Below, one piece after another: positions 50,509 through 64,000 of a DNA stretch of 64,000 bases. Origin of the DNA: Maylandia zebra (Eukaryota > Chordata > Actinopteri > Cichliformes > Cichlidae). Below the pieces are notes generated by a model. That model made no database searches and was not told where the DNA came from. It saw nothing but the letters and a program-made list of their open reading frames with translations. How positions within the stretch are numbered: the stretch's first letter is position 1; the number at the start of each line of letters is the position of its first letter. The DNA lies in assembly GCF_041146795.1 (NCBI RefSeq), contig NC_135176.1, forward strand, positions 16,751,786 to 16,815,785, read 5' to 3'. Position numbers and translations under genes: made by a program.

Positions 50509-52620
50509 TACACCTTGCTAAATAAACCTTGTGCCTTCAGAACAGCCTTTATTCTTCATGGCATAAATTCACCAAGGACCTGGAAACCCTCCTGATATTT
50601 TGGTTCATATTGACATGATTGCATCAGTACAAGCATAATGTGAATTTTCCATTCCACCACATTCCAGTGGTACTCTATTAAATTGAGGCCGCGTTGCTAT
50701 TTTCAAGAAACCGGTGTGAGATAATTTGAGGTTTGTGATGAGATGTGTTATCCTGCTGGAAGTGTCCATCAGAGGGTGGATACGCTCAGGTAGGCTGTGG
50801 TATTAACAATTATCACTTGGTACTAATAGACTCAAAGTTTGCCAACATAAAACTAGCCATTCTTGGCTCACAGCAGTGACCCTGTCTGCTGCTCAGACAG
50901 GGCACTCAGCACCGGGTCTCCACAAAGATGTGTTTTGAGTCCCCTCCTGTTTACGCTCTACACATCCGACTGCTCCCCTACCCATCTCTCAAACACAATC
51001 ATAAAGTTCGCGGATGACACCACAGTGGTTGGACTCATCTCAAGGGGGGATGAGTTGGACTACAGAGATGAGGTCAACAGACTGACTGAGTGGTGTTCAG
51101 TTAACAACCTCCAACTGAACACCACGAAAACTAAAGAACTTATCTTGGACTTCAGGAAGGGCAGAGAAGACCCGGCCCCACTTTACATTCACGGGAACTG
51201 TGTGGAGGGTACACTCCATGAGGTTTCTGGGCGTGCAGATCTCTGATGACCTCTCCTGGACTGCAAATACCATGGCGGTGGTAAAAAAAGGCCCAGCAGC
51301 GTCTCCACTTTCTGAGAGTGCTCAGGAGGAACAACCTGAAGGAGAGGCTGCTGGTGACATTTTACAGAGCCACCATAGAGAGGATCCTAACGTACAGCAT
51401 AACAACATGGTATGCAGGGTGCTCAGCTGTGGACAGGAAAGTACTGCAGAGGGTCATCAACACAGCCCAGAAGATCACTGGCTGCTCTCTGCCCAGCCTG
51501 GAGGTCACTGCAAACTCTCGGTACCTCAGCAGAGCTGGCAATATCATCAAGGACCACTCTCACCCCAGCAATCAACTGTTTGAACTATTACCGTCAGGCC
51601 GACGGTGCAGGTCACATAAAACCAGGACAAGCAGATTCAGGGATAGCTTCTTTCCCAGAGCTATCACCGTAGTAAATAAGCACAAAAACAATTGAACCTG
51701 CTTAGCTATACCGTACCGTCACTGCCATTATATCATGCTGCTATTCATACTGTCATTATATTAATGCTGCTATCCTGTATATATCGTACTTACTATTGTT
51801 TGAGTACTTGCGATTGTTTTATTGTACTTTTTATATTTTACATTTATATTTATTATTGAATCTTGCACCAAGGGAGTGGCACTCCAATTTCGTTGTACTC
51901 TGTACAATGACAATAAAGGCTATTCTATTCTGCTGTAGCCCATCTGCTTTAAGGTTTAACGTGTGCATTCAGCAGTGCCCTTCTGCATACCCTGTTTTGT
52001 AATATAGTTATTTAAATTGCTGTTACCTTCCTAATAGCTTGAACTAGTCTTTTCCTTTGACCTCTGATGTCAACAAGGCATTTTTTGGCAAAGCTCATTG
52101 GAACTCATTTTCTTTTTCCCAACCATTCTCTGAAAGCATCGGAAAGCCTAGAGATGGTTGTGCAGGGAAAATCCCAGTAGATCAGCAGTTTCAGAAACAC
52201 TCACATCAGCATGTCTGGCACCATCAACCATGACACATTCAAAGTCATTTAATCCTTATTTCACCTTTCTTCACCATTCAGATGCTCGGTTTGAACTTCA
52301 GCAGGTCACCTTTGCTATGTCTAAATGCCTAAATGCATAAAATAAATAAATAAAGAGATGTACCTTATTTAAGTGGTCAGCAAGTGTACATTCAGTCTCA
52401 TAGCTACAGAACAAAAGCATATTTCTGTTTCACACAGATGATTTAAACTCATGTTTCCTTCCACCCATTTCTGATGCACGCTGTGAACTTCAAACGGGAC
52501 ATCTTGACCAATTTCTACATCCGCAAATGCATTGATATGCTGCCATGTGACTGGCTGATTAGATATTAGCGTTGCCAAGAAACTGAATAGGTGTACCTAA
52601 TAAATTGGCGTATGGGTGTA
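50509..52620 (-). mobile_element. Tc1/mariner-type relic split by a LINE insertion
   Basis: The two flanks, 50509 to about 50850 and about 51935 to 52620, are the two ends of one element in minus orientation. The right flank ends GGTGTACCTAATAAATTGGC then GTGTA, and the left flank carries antisense 3' transposase sequence. It is the same family as the relic at 29171. Part of the middle is missing and the gap is filled by LINE sequence. Confidence 0.8.
50856..51934 (+). mobile_element. 5'-truncated LINE (L2/Jockey-group type), frameshifted
   Basis: The first reading frame (50863-51246) has reverse-transcriptase blocks STGSPQRCVLSPLLFTLYTS and IIKFADDTTVVGLI, with the FADD catalytic core. After a frameshift near 51210-51320, a second frame gives LRRNNLKERLLVTFYRATIE and LLPSGRRCRSHKTRTSRFRD. 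The tail has CAATGACAATAAAGGC then CTATTCTATTC, typical of fish L2-like LINE 3' ends. The 5' part is absent, as is common for LINE copies. Confidence 0.85.
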
Positions 52621-53351
52621 TAACATATGCAGAACAGGGTTTTGTTTTAATCTCACACTCTTTCATGAGTGAACGAGTGTGGGAAGCTGAATGCTTTTTT
52701 TTTTTTTTTTAGATAAAAGTAGGTGTGACCTTTCAAAAGAAGCTTTTGAACTGCATCGACTTTTGGAATTGCAAGGACTTTTACAAATGTCACTGTGTTT
52801 TTTTTAATCTATTGCATTCGTCATAGGTTAGAAATCTGAACCTAATCCCGTTGCTGTTGAAGTCTCGGTTCTTCACTTTTAAGCAGATAAAACTTTTTCT
52901 CTCTCTCTTCCAAAAAACATTTTTCACATTACAAACATGAATCAATTCAAACATTAATCAAAATGTGGTTCAGTCAACTCCCACATAAACATAACAAAGA
53001 AAAAAAAAGGCTCTGATGAAACACTTTTCTCTTTACTCTGAATTGCAGTTGTGTATATATGCACATGACATGCTTTTAATAAACCATAATAAATGTTTGT
53101 GTATATATGGCTGATGCAACACACTCCAGACCTGATTTTCAAGGTAATCAACTAAACTGTATGAAATCTAGAGAATAAATGTGACGAGTCACTGTGGAAC
53201 AGCCCCTTGAAAAAATCCATAAACGTTGTAAAGACCATGTCAGAAATGATCTTCTTGGTAGAGTTTGACAAGATACCAGTTGTAGGAGGAACATGTTTAA
53301 AGCTTAACATGGCCCATAATCCATTTTTGAAAGTTACTGCATGCACAGGTT

Positions 53352-53357
53352 TTTATT
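53352..53357 (-). other. Candidate tyr polyadenylation signal
   Basis: AATAAA on the minus strand, 147 nt past the tyr stop codon. It is the first canonical signal seen downstream. Confidence 0.5.
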
Positions 53358-53503
53358 CCCACTTGTAATACAGTTAAATATATTGGAAATATCAGATATC
53401 ATAGAAGCTGTTTTTAGTTAGCATATAGTTCAAAGTAAAAATTCACAGTGCTTTTATATTAAAATTCATAGATCGATAAGGCTAAGCTAGACAGGCTTTG
53501 CCT

Positions 53504-53769
53504 TCACATAGTTGTTTGGTAGTTATGTTGGTTGGTTTCCTCTATTTCATTGCTCCGGATAAGTGGTTGTCTTTCAGGGAGAGCAAATGCATGTTTCCAG
53601 CTTCTAGCACGCAACCAGGATGATCCTTTGTACCATCGTTTTGTAGTTAGGACCGCAGCAGCTATGGCTATTGTCAAAATTCCTCCACAAAGCCCTGCAA
53701 GAAGCAGCCACGGCCACACGTCCCGCAACTCGTCGAGGGAAGGGTGCAATGATTCTGCTAGCTTTTGAC
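53504..53769 (-). CDS. tyr: tyr exon 5 (transmembrane and tail, stop)
   Basis: [19 protein letters not shown] begins the membrane span; the tail has [14 protein letters not shown] and ends QTTM at TGA 53506-53504. Confidence 0.96.
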
Positions 53770-56700
53770 CTGCAAAGAGGACATAGCTGGTTATGTCAAA
53801 GTAGGGAAAACAGTAGAGTTTACTTTTTAGGTTTCAATAAACCAAGATAAGTAAATGACCTAAGCCCCTAAGGGCAAAATTCAATGAGTGGAGACGAGAA
53901 CAATAAGAAGAAGAAGGAACTGGCATAGGCGATCATAGGGTAACTCACTAGCATCTAGCAGGTGGGTGTATTCATATCCCAGGTCTTTGCTGGAAATGAA
54001 GAAGTCTCTGTTCCTGTGCAGAGGTAGGATTGGTGCCATGTGGTATTCGCTGTTGTGCCCTATAGGAGCATTTGACTCCGGATACTGGGATGGAGATGGT
54101 CTGTGCCTCCTGAGCCACTGCTCATAAAGGCTAACAGGGACAAAAACAAATACAGTACCAGTGTTAAGTTCAAGCATTGAGTGGAAATGTACGGTTTTCT
54201 GTGTTTTTAAGGTGTTTCTGTCTCTCACCAGTCAACAAACGCATGATGAAGCAGAAATATGGGATCGTTCGCAGAGCCCTGCACTGAAGACATGGATCCG
54301 TTCATGTACACGTGTAGAGCAGCATGCATGCCCAAACGAGAACTGTTTCCCAACCCCGTCCGAGGGTCTCCAAATCCTATAAAATGAAAAGGGTCTCATC
54401 AGCTTGACAAACATACAGTGGGGCAAAAAAGTATTTAGTCAGCCACCGATTGTGCAAGTTCCCCCACCTAAAATGATGACAGAGGTCAGTAATTTGCACC
54501 AGAGGTACACTTCAACTGTGAGAGACAGAATGTGAAAAAAAAAATCCATGAATTCACATGGTAGGATTTGTAAAGAATTTATTCGTAAATCAGGGTGGAA
54601 AATAAGTATTTGGTCACCTCAAACAAGGAAAATCTCTGGCTCTCACAGACCTGTAACGTCTTCTGTAAGAAGTTTTTCTGTCCCCCACTCGTTACCTGTA
54701 TGAATGGCACCTGTTTGAACTCATCATCTGTATAAAAGACACCTGTCCACAGCCTCAAACAGTCAGACTCCAAACTCCGCCATGGCCAAGACCAAAGAGC
54801 TTTCGAAGGACACCAGGAAAAGTATTGTAGACCTGCACCAGACTGGGAAGAGTGAATCTACAATAGGCAAGCAGCTTGGTGTGAAAAAATCAACTGTGGG
54901 AGCAATCATCAGAAAATGGAAGACATACAAGACCACTGATAATCTCCCTCGATCTGGGGCTCCACGCAAGATCTCATCCCGTGGGGTCAAAATGATCATG
55001 AGAACGGTGAGCAAAGATCCCAGAACCACACGGGGGGACCTGGTGAATGACCTGCAGAGAGCTGGGACCAAAGTAACAAAGGTCACCATCAGTAACACAC
55101 TACAACGGCAGGGAATCAAATCCCGCAGTGCCAGACGTGTTCCGCTGCTGAAGCCAGTGCATGTCCAGGCCCGTCTGAAGTTTGCCAGAGAGCACATGGA
55201 TGATACAGCAGAGGATTGGGAGAATGTCATGTGGTCAGATGAAACCAAAGTAGAACTTTTTGGTATAAACTCAACTCGTCGTGTTTGGAGGAAGACGAAT
55301 ACTGAGTTGCATCCCAAGAACACCATACCTACTGTGAAGCATGGGGGTGGAAACATCATGCTATGGGGCCGTTTTTCTGCCAAGGGGACAGGACGACTGA
55401 TCCGTGTTAAGGACAGAATGAATGGGGCCATGTATCGTGAGATTTTGAGCCAAAACCTCCTTCCATCAGTGAGAACTTTGAAGATGAAACGAGGCTGGGT
55501 CTTCCAACATGACAATGATCCAAAACACACCGCCCGGGCAACAAAGGAGTGGCTCCGTAAGAAGCATTTGAAAGTCCTGGAGTGGCCTAGCCAGTCTCCA
55601 GACCTCAACCCCATAGAAAATCTGTGGCGGGAGTTGAAAGTCCGTGTTGCTCGGCGACAGCCCCAAAACATCACTGCTCTCGAGAAGATCTGCATGGAGG
55701 AATGGGCCAAAATACCAGCTACTGTGTGTGCAAACCTGGTAAAGACCTATAGTAAACGTTTGACCTCTGTTATTGCCAACAAAGGTTATGTTACAAAGTA
55801 TTGAGTTGTATTGTTGTTATTGACCAAATACTTATTTTCCGCCCTGATTTACGAATAAATTCTTTACAAATCCTACCATGTGGATTCATGGATTTTTTTT
55901 TTCACATTCTGTCTCTCACAGTTGAAGTGTACCTCTGGTGCAAATTACTGACCTCTGTCATCATTTTAGGTGGGGGAACTTGCACAATCGGTGGCTGACT
56001 AAATACTTTTTTGCCCCACTGTAGTAGCATGTAGTTGGGTTTTTGATGTTACACAAAATTAAATTCTGTTTTTATTTACATAAGTCATGTCACTTCAATG
56101 CAGAAGTCTGAAAATGTAGCTATAGCTATATAGCTATACAGCTCCAGTCAAAGGAAATGTACGGATAAATTTTAAACCTTAAGCCCTTTAGTAAGGGGAT
56201 AGAGTGGATCTGTTTATCTATCCACTTGTCTCCTTAAGAGGAAGGATCACTGCAAAACAGTGATAAACTGTTCTGAGTTATCACTTTTTATGAAACATTT
56301 TAAAAGAGAGGATGACAATGCACTCTCCATGATCTATGTGGGCTAACTGACTAGTTTGGCAAGTATGAAAATGATGTAAATCATATGGTGTGGCCCTTGC
56401 AGGGAACAGCTCTCAACACAACTGCACAGCTATTGAGGATTTTGGACGAATCTGCTAGACAGAGCTTTATGTTATCACCATAAACGCTCATTAAGGGAAT
56501 ATCTTTCCATCCCTTCTAGTAGGGTTCAAGATGCTTTTACAGTCAAAGTTACTGATGCAGTTTGGGTGGAACATCATGTCCGAACAACCTGATAAACTTT
56601 ATTTTGTCACATTTCTGTAAATGTTTATCGATTAGTCCCTTTCTTTCTATGACAGCTGAATTTGTGGAAATACACTGCTGTAATCCTGAAGGTACTTTAA

Positions 56701-58343
56701 TCCTACACAGGTATTATATAATAGTAAACCCAAGAAACACTAGTTTTTTTTGGGGGGGGGGGGTTTGTGATGCATTTTACTGAGTGAATTTTAACACTGG
56801 AGACCCCAATTTGAGGTTAATTTTAATCAAATTTCATTTTCACTGTATGTGCAAAAATCAGTTCAAAGGCCTCAAAATGAACTGCAAATAACCAAAGAAA
56901 TCGAGGGCAGCCTACACATTTCAGGTGCCCAGAGACAGGCAGAGAATCAAAATAACGCAGTAAAAGCAAAGACTATATGAGTGATAGTGAAAAATAGGAG
57001 TGCAGAGAGGTAAATTGCAGTCTGGGTTTGTGTATGTGGTCAGGCTTATCTGACCTTCCAGAGTGTTTCTGAAGCTCATGTTGGCACTGCGGTCCATTGG
57101 TCCGGTGTCATAGTTGGTCAGACTCAGCGTGAACTCCACATCATCTGAAGTTGGTAGTCGTTCCACTAAATTGCGATTGTGGTTTCCAGGGTTACGACGC
57201 AGGGGCCCTTCTTCTGTAGCATCGCACAGCACACCTCTGGCACTGTAGTCCTGGGCTTGGGAGCACAGGACCTGTGGATGCAGACAGACAGTAAACAGTA
57301 CAGAGCATGCAAAGAAAATGTGTTTGAAATTAGAACACTTTGAAAATAGTCCTACTCCGAGTTGACTGTATGAGACCAAAAGCTGACTGCAAAAGCAGTA
57401 TTGTATTATTGCAGTTGTTGTATAGTTGATTATTGTATATTTTATGTTTAAAAAAATTGCCGTATGCGTAAAGAAAGGTTGTCTCGTCCTTAATTAAGTG
57501 AGAGCAAGTGAACGCGTTTACCGTCCAGGATGAGAAGACCGAGCCGGGGCTGATAAGACTGGGATCCTGTGTGCTCCGGTCCCCCATCAGCTCGTCTGTG
57601 CACACGTCACAGCCCTGGGCATCCCTCCAGTCCCAGTACGGGATGGTGAAACTCGTGTCTCCAGTCAGCTTCCTGATCTCGTGCTCCCAGTGCAACAAGT
57701 ATGCTCGGTGCCACGGGAGAAATGCAGGCGCCCAGTGGGCAAAGTCCACATCGGTCCACACATTCCCCGGCCCGCCTAAGAGCGCATTCCGGGACACGTA
57801 GTAATGCATCCACACAAACACGTCATACACAGACACTTCGGCAAACATCGGGTTGGTTCCGTTTTGCATCTCCCTGTAGGTTCCCGTCACCACAACATAG
57901 TCCCTGCTAATTGTCTGCTTGGCCAGGTTCAAGTAGGACACGAGTTTGAGTCTTTCCGCCCTGGACAGGTGAAATATATTCCTCCTCAGAGACTCTCTCC
58001 TCTCATTACAGTTCTCACCAAAGTAGCCAAACATGCAGTCCCCGCAGTTAAAACCCATAAAGTTGTCAGTACACTGGCATGTGCGGTTGTAGAAAACCAA
58101 GGGCCACTTCTCTCTGTCGTCCAATCCCGAGAAGGGGTACTGCGGCCCGTCGGGGTGCGCAGAGACCACCACATCCTCGCAGGTGCCCCGGCCCGAGCTG
58201 GCACCGCAGGCCGAGCCGTCTCCTTCCCAAGGCGGGCAGCACTCCTTGGTGCGCAGGGCTTCCTGAGTTGCGCACAAGCGGGGGAACTGTTGATAACTGG
58301 GTACAAAACACAGAAGAAAACAAATGATTTCCAGAGACCACAT
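53504..58343 (-). CDS. tyr: tyr: tyrosinase (complete)
   Basis: Copper monooxygenase of the melanosome membrane that oxidises tyrosine to DOPA and dopaquinone, the first step of melanin synthesis. Five exons: 57522-58343, 57055-57271, 54229-54376, 53949-54130, 53504-53769, giving 1635 nt and 544 aa. Internal exon lengths of 217, 148 and 182 nt equal those I recall for human TYR. Residues 1-20 form a signal peptide; a Cys-rich EGF-like region follows ([19 protein letters not shown]). The CuA ligands are H180, H203 and H212 ([15 protein letters not shown]). The CuB ligands are H364, H368 and H391 (FLLHHAFVD). A transmembrane segment near 474-498 and a cytoplasmic PERQPLI di-leucine melanosome sorting signal close the protein. 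No lesion is visible in the coding sequence. A Tc1 element occupies intron 2. Divergent from grm5. Confidence 0.97.
53949..54130 (-). CDS. tyr: tyr exon 4
   Basis: 182 nt, phase 2 to 1: [45 protein letters not shown]; donor GTGAGT. Confidence 0.96.
54229..54376 (-). CDS. tyr: tyr exon 3 (CuB site)
   Basis: 148 nt, phase 1 to 2: [20 protein letters not shown] and [12 protein letters not shown], all three CuB histidines. The Tc1 insertion ends 39 nt upstream of its acceptor. Confidence 0.96.
54416..56021 (+). mobile_element. Full-length Tc1-like transposon
   Basis: 1606 bp between TA dinucleotides (54414-54415 and 56022-56023). Terminal inverted repeats of 201 bp (54416-54616 and 55821-56021) start CAGTGGGGCAAAAAAGTATT. 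By eye they differ at only about two positions, so the insertion is young. One uninterrupted transposase frame lies between them, in opposite orientation to tyr. Confidence 0.96.
54782..55804 (+). CDS. Tc1-like transposase, intact
   Basis: 340 aa, the usual Tc1 length. Cut-and-paste DDE transposase. Residues 1-110 hold two helix-turn-helix parts ([20 protein letters not shown]; later GDLVNDLQ...TISNTLQR) joined by the SGAPRK GRPR-like hook. The catalytic triad is complete: D153 (WSDET), D244 (FQHDNDPKH) and E279 (DLNPIENLW), giving the DD34E spacing of the Tc1 family. The GGGNIMLWG box is present. There are no stops or frameshifts. The long antisense frame on the opposite strand is a shadow. 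Whether it still moves cannot be told from sequence alone. Confidence 0.96.
   Translation: MAKTKELSKDTRKSIVDLHQTGKSESTIGKQLGVKKSTVGAIIRKWKTYKTTDNLPRSGAPRKISSRGVKMIMRTVSKDPRTTRGDLVNDLQRAGTKVTKVTISNTLQRQGIKSRSARRVPLLKPVHVQARLKFAREHMDDTAEDWENVMWSDETKVELFGINSTRRVWRKTNTELHPKNTIPTVKHGGGNIMLWGRFSAKGTGRLIRVKDRMNGAMYREILSQNLLPSVRTLKMKRGWVFQHDNDPKHTARATKEWLRKKHLKVLEWPSQSPDLNPIENLWRELKVRVARRQPQNITALEKICMEEWAKIPATVCANLVKTYSKRLTSVIANKGYVTKY
57055..57271 (-). CDS. tyr: tyr exon 2
   Basis: 217 nt, phase 0 to 1: [37 protein letters not shown]; donor GTCAGA. Confidence 0.96.
57522..58343 (-). CDS. tyr: tyr exon 1
   Basis: 274 codons from ATG to a phase-0 GTAAAC donor: signal peptide, Cys-rich region and all three CuA histidines (MHYYVS, FAHWAP, PWHRAY). 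Confidence 0.97.
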
Positions 58344-58451
58344 TACAGCAATCTTTCACGTTAGACCAAGACCAAGAAATTAACCAGAAATGTTATGAAT
58401 TCTTGGCTGAAATCCTCGCCCAATACCCCCACCAGTTTTTTTTGTAGAGGC

Positions 58452-58462
58452 AGTCACATGCT
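58452..58462 (-). promoter_or_regulatory. M-box-like MITF site upstream of tyr
   Basis: AGTCACATGCT on the plus strand contains the MITF core TCACATG, about 110 bp upstream of the tyr ATG. Vertebrate tyr promoters carry such M-boxes close to the start site. The motif is read directly; its function is inferred. No TATA box was seen. Confidence 0.55.
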
Positions 58463-60000
58463 GCTCCACCTCACTTCAGGGGATGGGGGTGGGGGAGGTT
58501 ATGCACTCTACCATGAAAAATAAGACTTTGAATGGGATTAACAGTATCTAGCCTACAGCCTGCAGACTTTAGTGATGTAAAACTGAAATAATTATGGCTT
58601 GTGGGGCTTTTTTGGTTTTGATTATCTGATGAGTCTACTGCAAGATAAACCTGTATGCCCACTTTTACATCAGAACAGTGTTCTTTCTTCTTTATTTTCA
58701 CAGTTTATGTGTTTCAGATTCTATCTGCGTGCACAGCCCTAATAGTGAGAACAAAACAAACTCATGATCTACACATTCACATACTAAAATGAACAGTTTT
58801 TCCTGCCATTACGGGATGAAACTCACCATGACAGTACCCAAACCACAGGAGAAATATGAACAAAGACAAGCAAACATAAAACACATTTTCATATTTTTAT
58901 CTGCTTTCATGTTGTCTTTTCTCTCCTTTTTGTGACATGAATGTAAATCAGTGAGTAATAACTGCTAAATAACCCAATAACTTCAAATTATGCACTAAAG
59001 ATGAACATTTTCATTGCATATATGATTAAAAAAAACAGACCTCCTACTTTAGTATGTGGTATAGGCTATTTATATGTAGACTGTTGTGTAACCAAGCATT
59101 CTCCAAAAAGTCCCCTGTGGATTTTTTACCGTTTAATATCTGTGGTCGTATGATTCTGAACCCGGTTTCACGATCCATTGTGCACAACACAGGAGACTTC
59201 ATATGACGAGCTGATAAGATAACTGCCATAAGCAATAGCTTTATTGTGGTAATATTATAGAAAGCTTTATTGTGCTCTTTCAGTAGAAGCGGTAAATGTT
59301 TGTTGTGTTATCTCCACTGCTATCTCAACGTCACTGGAAAGTTCAACTTTTTCACTTTGCAGAAAAATTTTCATGTGATGTTCACGGGATTGGGACATTA
59401 CCCTTGTCGACAAGCGAGTCCCCACCAGAGGGCGTTACGTAGCCATAAATATCGTCTTGCTCGTTCACTGGGCCTACCTTTTCTTTTTGCCCGTCTCCCA
59501 AGGCAACAAATAAGCCTCAGCTCAGGAGCAGATACTCTTTTCGAGTTCACTGACACATTGTAGAAAATGCACCCATATTTTGGTGAAATTACTAAGATGT
59601 AAATAGGTGATTGTGACTTGTAAGTTACTTAGATATATGTGTGCATAGGTTTCATTTGTGCATTGGATGCGACATTAAATGGGGGTGGACAAATTTACAC
59701 GGCTTTCAGAATTATCCGGGGAAATCCTCCCCCGGATAATTTTGAGCATCAAAGACTTAATTTCCTGCAATCTGGTTATTTTTAATGCGCCAATTTGCAC
59801 GTTTAGGTTACCAGTTTATGATGTAATTGTCTTTATGTACAGGAAAACACCAAAATCGGACACCAGCGAACAGGTTAGCTTCTATATTTGCCTGTGTACA
59901 CATATGAGAGCGTTGATTTCTGGATTTTGATAGCTCAGATGGAATTTTGCAAAATATCTTCTCATCAAAATCTATTCCTTTGGCTTCTGACGTCGTGGCT

Positions 60001-60027
60001 TGTGTGTGTGTGTGTGTGTGTGTGTGT
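60001..60027. repeat. (TG)n microsatellite
   Basis: Thirteen perfect units. Confidence 0.95.
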
Positions 60028-61471
60028 TTTAAGGTGAATAGCTAAAGTGTGGTCTCTTAAAGCTTGGTGTTGCGTTCAAGTAACTAAATCAAACAAATCT
60101 GTGACTATTTTTTCACATTTATATTCCCTAAGCAAGTTAGGGAATCCCACCGTTCTTATACGTTTCCCCCTATTTTCAGATGCAGATGATGAAGATGATC
60201 AAAAACAGCATATTAAACGCCCTTTTTGTTGAGGTGAAAATGATCAACACACAAGTTGTGGGATGTCTTGGATTCTACTTCCAACATTGAGATTGCAGGC
60301 TGGTTTGCATGGTAACGCCACAGGTTTATTTTTTCTTTCTTTCTTCCCTTTTTATTATTCCGAAAACAGAATGTCATTAAAAGAAATGCAGTGAAACAGA
60401 GAGAGGTGTCAGTTTTGTAGAAATAAGACCTGTGATTTAAAATTCTGCCCTAAAGCAAGAGAGGGAAAAAGCTGCAGTTGAATTCCAAGAAACAATCAGT
60501 TCATCTCCTCTTCTCTTGTGGATACTGTCATTTTCCATGCAGTCCAAACTCCAGCCATGTCTGATTTTGGAATGATGAATTTAAATTTCAAATATAAGTA
60601 AAGTATTTTTGAGATGGTGATTTGTGAATGGGCTCAAAACACAATTATTAAAACTTCTTTTTATATAATCAGAGGAAATGAACTGTTAAAAATTCAAATG
60701 AGCGGGGGCCGTCTAGTTATGCAGATTTCATCAAAAGGTGGTAACAATTAAAACAGGAAGGCACGCGAATGATCTCCCACCTCTGTTTTCCCTTCATTCA
60801 CCCCTCCCCCCCTTCCACACGTTTGTTTTTGTCTTTTAATAGTGCGTCTAAGTAGCTCCCCTGTAGAAGAATTCCATCGTTATACCTTCTGTTGTTGCTC
60901 CATGCTTTCCACTGTTTTGGTGGAGGAGGAGGTGGTAAAGGAGTAGGAGGGGGGGCTGTCGTGTGCGTCAGTAAGTCAAGCATGTTCCAATAACGGGCAT
61001 TATCTGCTGCTATTTGCAGTGTGCTGTAACCAGGCAGTGCGCCGCGCTTTTTATTTGTTAAAAATTGCTCCTTGGTGATGGAAACGATCTCGGAAGGAAT
61101 ATCATCTGCACGGGCAGAAATAAGGTAGGCTGAAGCTATCTTTTAGTTTGCTTATGCGAAGCACTCTGTGGCTGTTGATGAATTATTAAAGCAGAGGAGA
61201 TTTCCGAGTTTTAAGTAGGTTGTAGTACTCCACTGAAACACCTGGCTCTATGTCAGTTTTACCCAAGTTACACGATGCATTGGCGTTTCAGCACCACAGA
61301 CAGCAACTGGATGTCATAGAAAAAGTGAAAACATTTTTCATTTTCATCGTACCTAAAAATGCTGTCTGAACTTTTATGTTTTAAAATAATTCTATAATGC
61401 TTTTTGCTCAGGAATCCAACCCTTGCCCTTGGCTCTACAAGCACAAAGCCAAACGCAAAATCCTCAGCTGA

Positions 61472-64000
<2,529 letters not shown>

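Larger units (their letters stand above)
49490..53503. other. chordc1-tyr convergent intergenic region
   Basis: 4.0 kb between two stop codons, holding both 3' UTRs, a nested pair of transposons (50509-52620) and homopolymer tracts (G run near 49665-49675, T run 52697-52713). AATAAA or ATTAAA candidates for chordc1 lie at 49500, 49615 and about 49923. No gene was recognised. Confidence 0.75.
54377..57054. other. tyr intron 2
   Basis: 2.7 kb, of which 1606 bp are an intact Tc1-like transposon; 56022-57054 is AT-rich with a T/G homopolymer pair at 56744-56763 and nothing else recognised. Confidence 0.85.

Noticed and set aside
54763..55710. 315-codon open frame on the minus strand
   Set aside because: Exact antisense shadow of the intact Tc1 transposase at 54782-55804, which has all family motifs.
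57804..58364. 186-codon open frame on the plus strand
   Set aside because: Antisense shadow of tyr exon 1; no protein-like motifs and the GC-rich third positions of tyr explain it.
60798..60983. Proline-rich 61-codon frame, minus strand
   Set aside because: Comes from a G/A-rich tract upstream of grm5; no homology or start context.

Overview
This 64 kb window is vertebrate nuclear DNA, almost certainly from a ray-finned (teleost) fish. It has split genes with many short introns, AT-rich introns full of CA/GT/TA microsatellites, and fish-type repeats: Tc1-like transposons, a tRNA-derived SINE, a hAT-type MITE and a LINE tail. I cannot fix the species; the repeat style and compactness fit a percomorph such as a cichlid.

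Layout, left to right. (1) 380-40455, minus strand: the N-terminal two thirds of a giant atypical cadherin of the FAT family, best matched to fat3. There are 29 coding exons (9183 nt, 3061 codons, every exon junction checked for phase), from the signal peptide to a cadherin repeat near position 380. The C-terminal part lies beyond the left edge. (2) 41864-49489, plus strand: chordc1, complete, 11 coding exons, 343 aa. It is an HSP90 co-chaperone with two CHORD zinc-binding domains and a CS domain. (3) 49490-53503: a convergent intergenic stretch holding a Tc1-like relic with a LINE 3' end inserted in it. (4) 53504-58343, minus strand: tyrosinase (tyr), complete, 5 exons, 544 aa, all six copper-ligand histidines present. 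An intact Tc1-like transposon (340-aa transposase, 201-bp terminal inverted repeats) sits in its intron 2. (5) 61496-63658, plus strand: the first four coding exons of the metabotropic glutamate receptor gene grm5, which continues past the right edge.

The order and orientations (fat3 <-, chordc1 ->, tyr <-, grm5 ->) match what I recall of human 11q14, compressed from megabases to 64 kb, with no NOX4-like gene between tyr and chordc1. The genes are not a pathway: planar polarity and neurite adhesion (fat3), chaperone regulation (chordc1), melanin synthesis (tyr) and glutamate signalling (grm5) are neighbours by ancestry.

The observations most worth checking are: (a) a 48-bp stretch of fat3 exon 24 copied in inverted orientation into fat3 intron 20; (b) the region I recall as one giant exon in mammalian FAT genes is here cut into many small exons, and the grm5 first coding exon is likewise cut into four; (c) the young, intact Tc1 insertion ends 39 nt upstream of the tyr exon 3 acceptor; (d) a fat3 splice donor is embedded in a (GT)n microsatellite; and (e) a long self-complementary (CA)n(TA)n(TG)n array. 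No prokaryotic features, CRISPR arrays or RNA genes were found.
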